This document shows positions 6,327 through 6,478 of a DNA stretch of 6,478 nucleotides, piece by piece. A program made the translations under genes and the position numbers. Below the pieces are notes generated by a model, which saw only the letters and a program-made list of their open reading frames with translations, ran no database searches and was not told where the DNA came from. The first letter of the stretch is position 1, and the number at the start of each line of letters is the position of its first letter. The stretch is from Marinobacterium sp. xm-d-530 (GTDB taxonomy: Bacteria; Pseudomonadota; Gammaproteobacteria; Pseudomonadales; Balneatricaceae). The stretch spans positions 1 to 6,478 of the forward strand of contig CATEEE010000142.1 in assembly GCA_949499045.1 (NCBI GenBank), read 5' to 3'.

Positions 6327-6478
6327 TTAGGCCAGTGCCATATTATCGCGATGGACTAGCTCAGGATCTGTGATATGACCGATCAGAGATTCGATCTCTT
6401 GACTGGCATGACCTTTAATACGATCAGCCTCATCGAAGGCGTAGTTAACTAAGCCACGCGCGATAACGTCACCGTTAG
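6327..6478 (-). CDS. proB: Glutamate 5-kinase, C-terminal end of PUA domain, cut by window edge
   Basis: ProB phosphorylates glutamate to gamma-glutamyl phosphate, the first and feedback-inhibited step of proline synthesis. The last 49 codons are in view, from NGDVIARGLVNYAFDEADRI through IKGHASQEIESLIGH to VHRDNMALA and a TAA at 6327-6329. This matches the tail of E. coli ProB, with the same arrangement of an iArG-type strand, the GHxSQEI block and a final VHRDDM. The residues belong to the C-terminal PUA domain; the kinase domain lies outside the window. The first two minus-strand bases (6477-6478) finish a preceding codon. The gene converges on rpsT. In Pseudomonas-type genomes proB follows obgE rather than preceding proA, but that cannot be seen here. 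Confidence 0.9.
   Translation of the reverse strand, partial: NGDVIARGLVNYAFDEADRIKGHASQEIESLIGHITDPELVHRDNMALA

Noticed and set aside
6182..6373. 63-codon plus-strand open frame between rpsT and proB
   Set aside because: It runs through the inverted repeats and into the opposite strand of proB, lacks a ribosome-binding site, and is unlike any family I recognise.
1..6478. Search for a new defence, mobile or biosynthetic system
   Set aside because: All coding space is filled by known housekeeping genes in a familiar order, with no integrase, transposase, tRNA, direct-repeat array or compositional break seen.

Overview
The window is an ordinary, gene-dense piece of gammaproteobacterial housekeeping chromosome. 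On the minus strand, from high to low coordinates, lie the 3' end of proB (glutamate 5-kinase), then murJ (lipid II flippase), ribF (FAD synthetase/riboflavin kinase), ileS (isoleucyl-tRNA synthetase) and the 5' part of lspA (lipoprotein signal peptidase). The only plus-strand gene is rpsT (ribosomal protein S20). It is divergent from murJ and convergent with proB. The order proB / rpsT / murJ-ribF-ileS-lspA is the one I know from Pseudomonas and relatives. In E. coli murJ is elsewhere and rpsT directly faces ribF. The protein sequences and roughly balanced base composition fit a Pseudomonas/Oceanospirillales-type, possibly marine, gammaproteobacterium, but I cannot name the genus.

Layout: 1-237 lspA 5' part (-), overlapping ileS by 23 nt; 215-3025 ileS (-); 3041-3973 ribF (-); 3974-4085 a gap holding a likely ribF promoter; 4086-5639 murJ (-); 5640-5820 a divergent control region with two good sigma70-type promoters back to back and an rpsT leader hairpin; 5821-6087 rpsT (+); 6109-6135 a rho-independent terminator; 6136-6326 a gene-free stretch with a REPIN-like pair of inverted repeats and a GC-rich hairpin; 6327-6478 proB 3' end (-).

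How the genes work together: murJ, ribF, ileS and lspA are read in one direction and probably form an operon, with murJ driven from about 5673-5700 and a second promoter entering at ribF. They supply envelope assembly (MurJ, LspA), flavin cofactors (RibF) and translation (IleRS). rpsT has its own strong promoter and terminator. Several starts are not ATG: lspA GTG, murJ TTG and rpsT GTG.

I found no mobile element, CRISPR array, RNA gene or undescribed multi-gene system. The observations most worth a second look are non-coding: the repeat pair at 6181-6272, whose two copies show a compensatory base change, and the hairpin in the rpsT leader.
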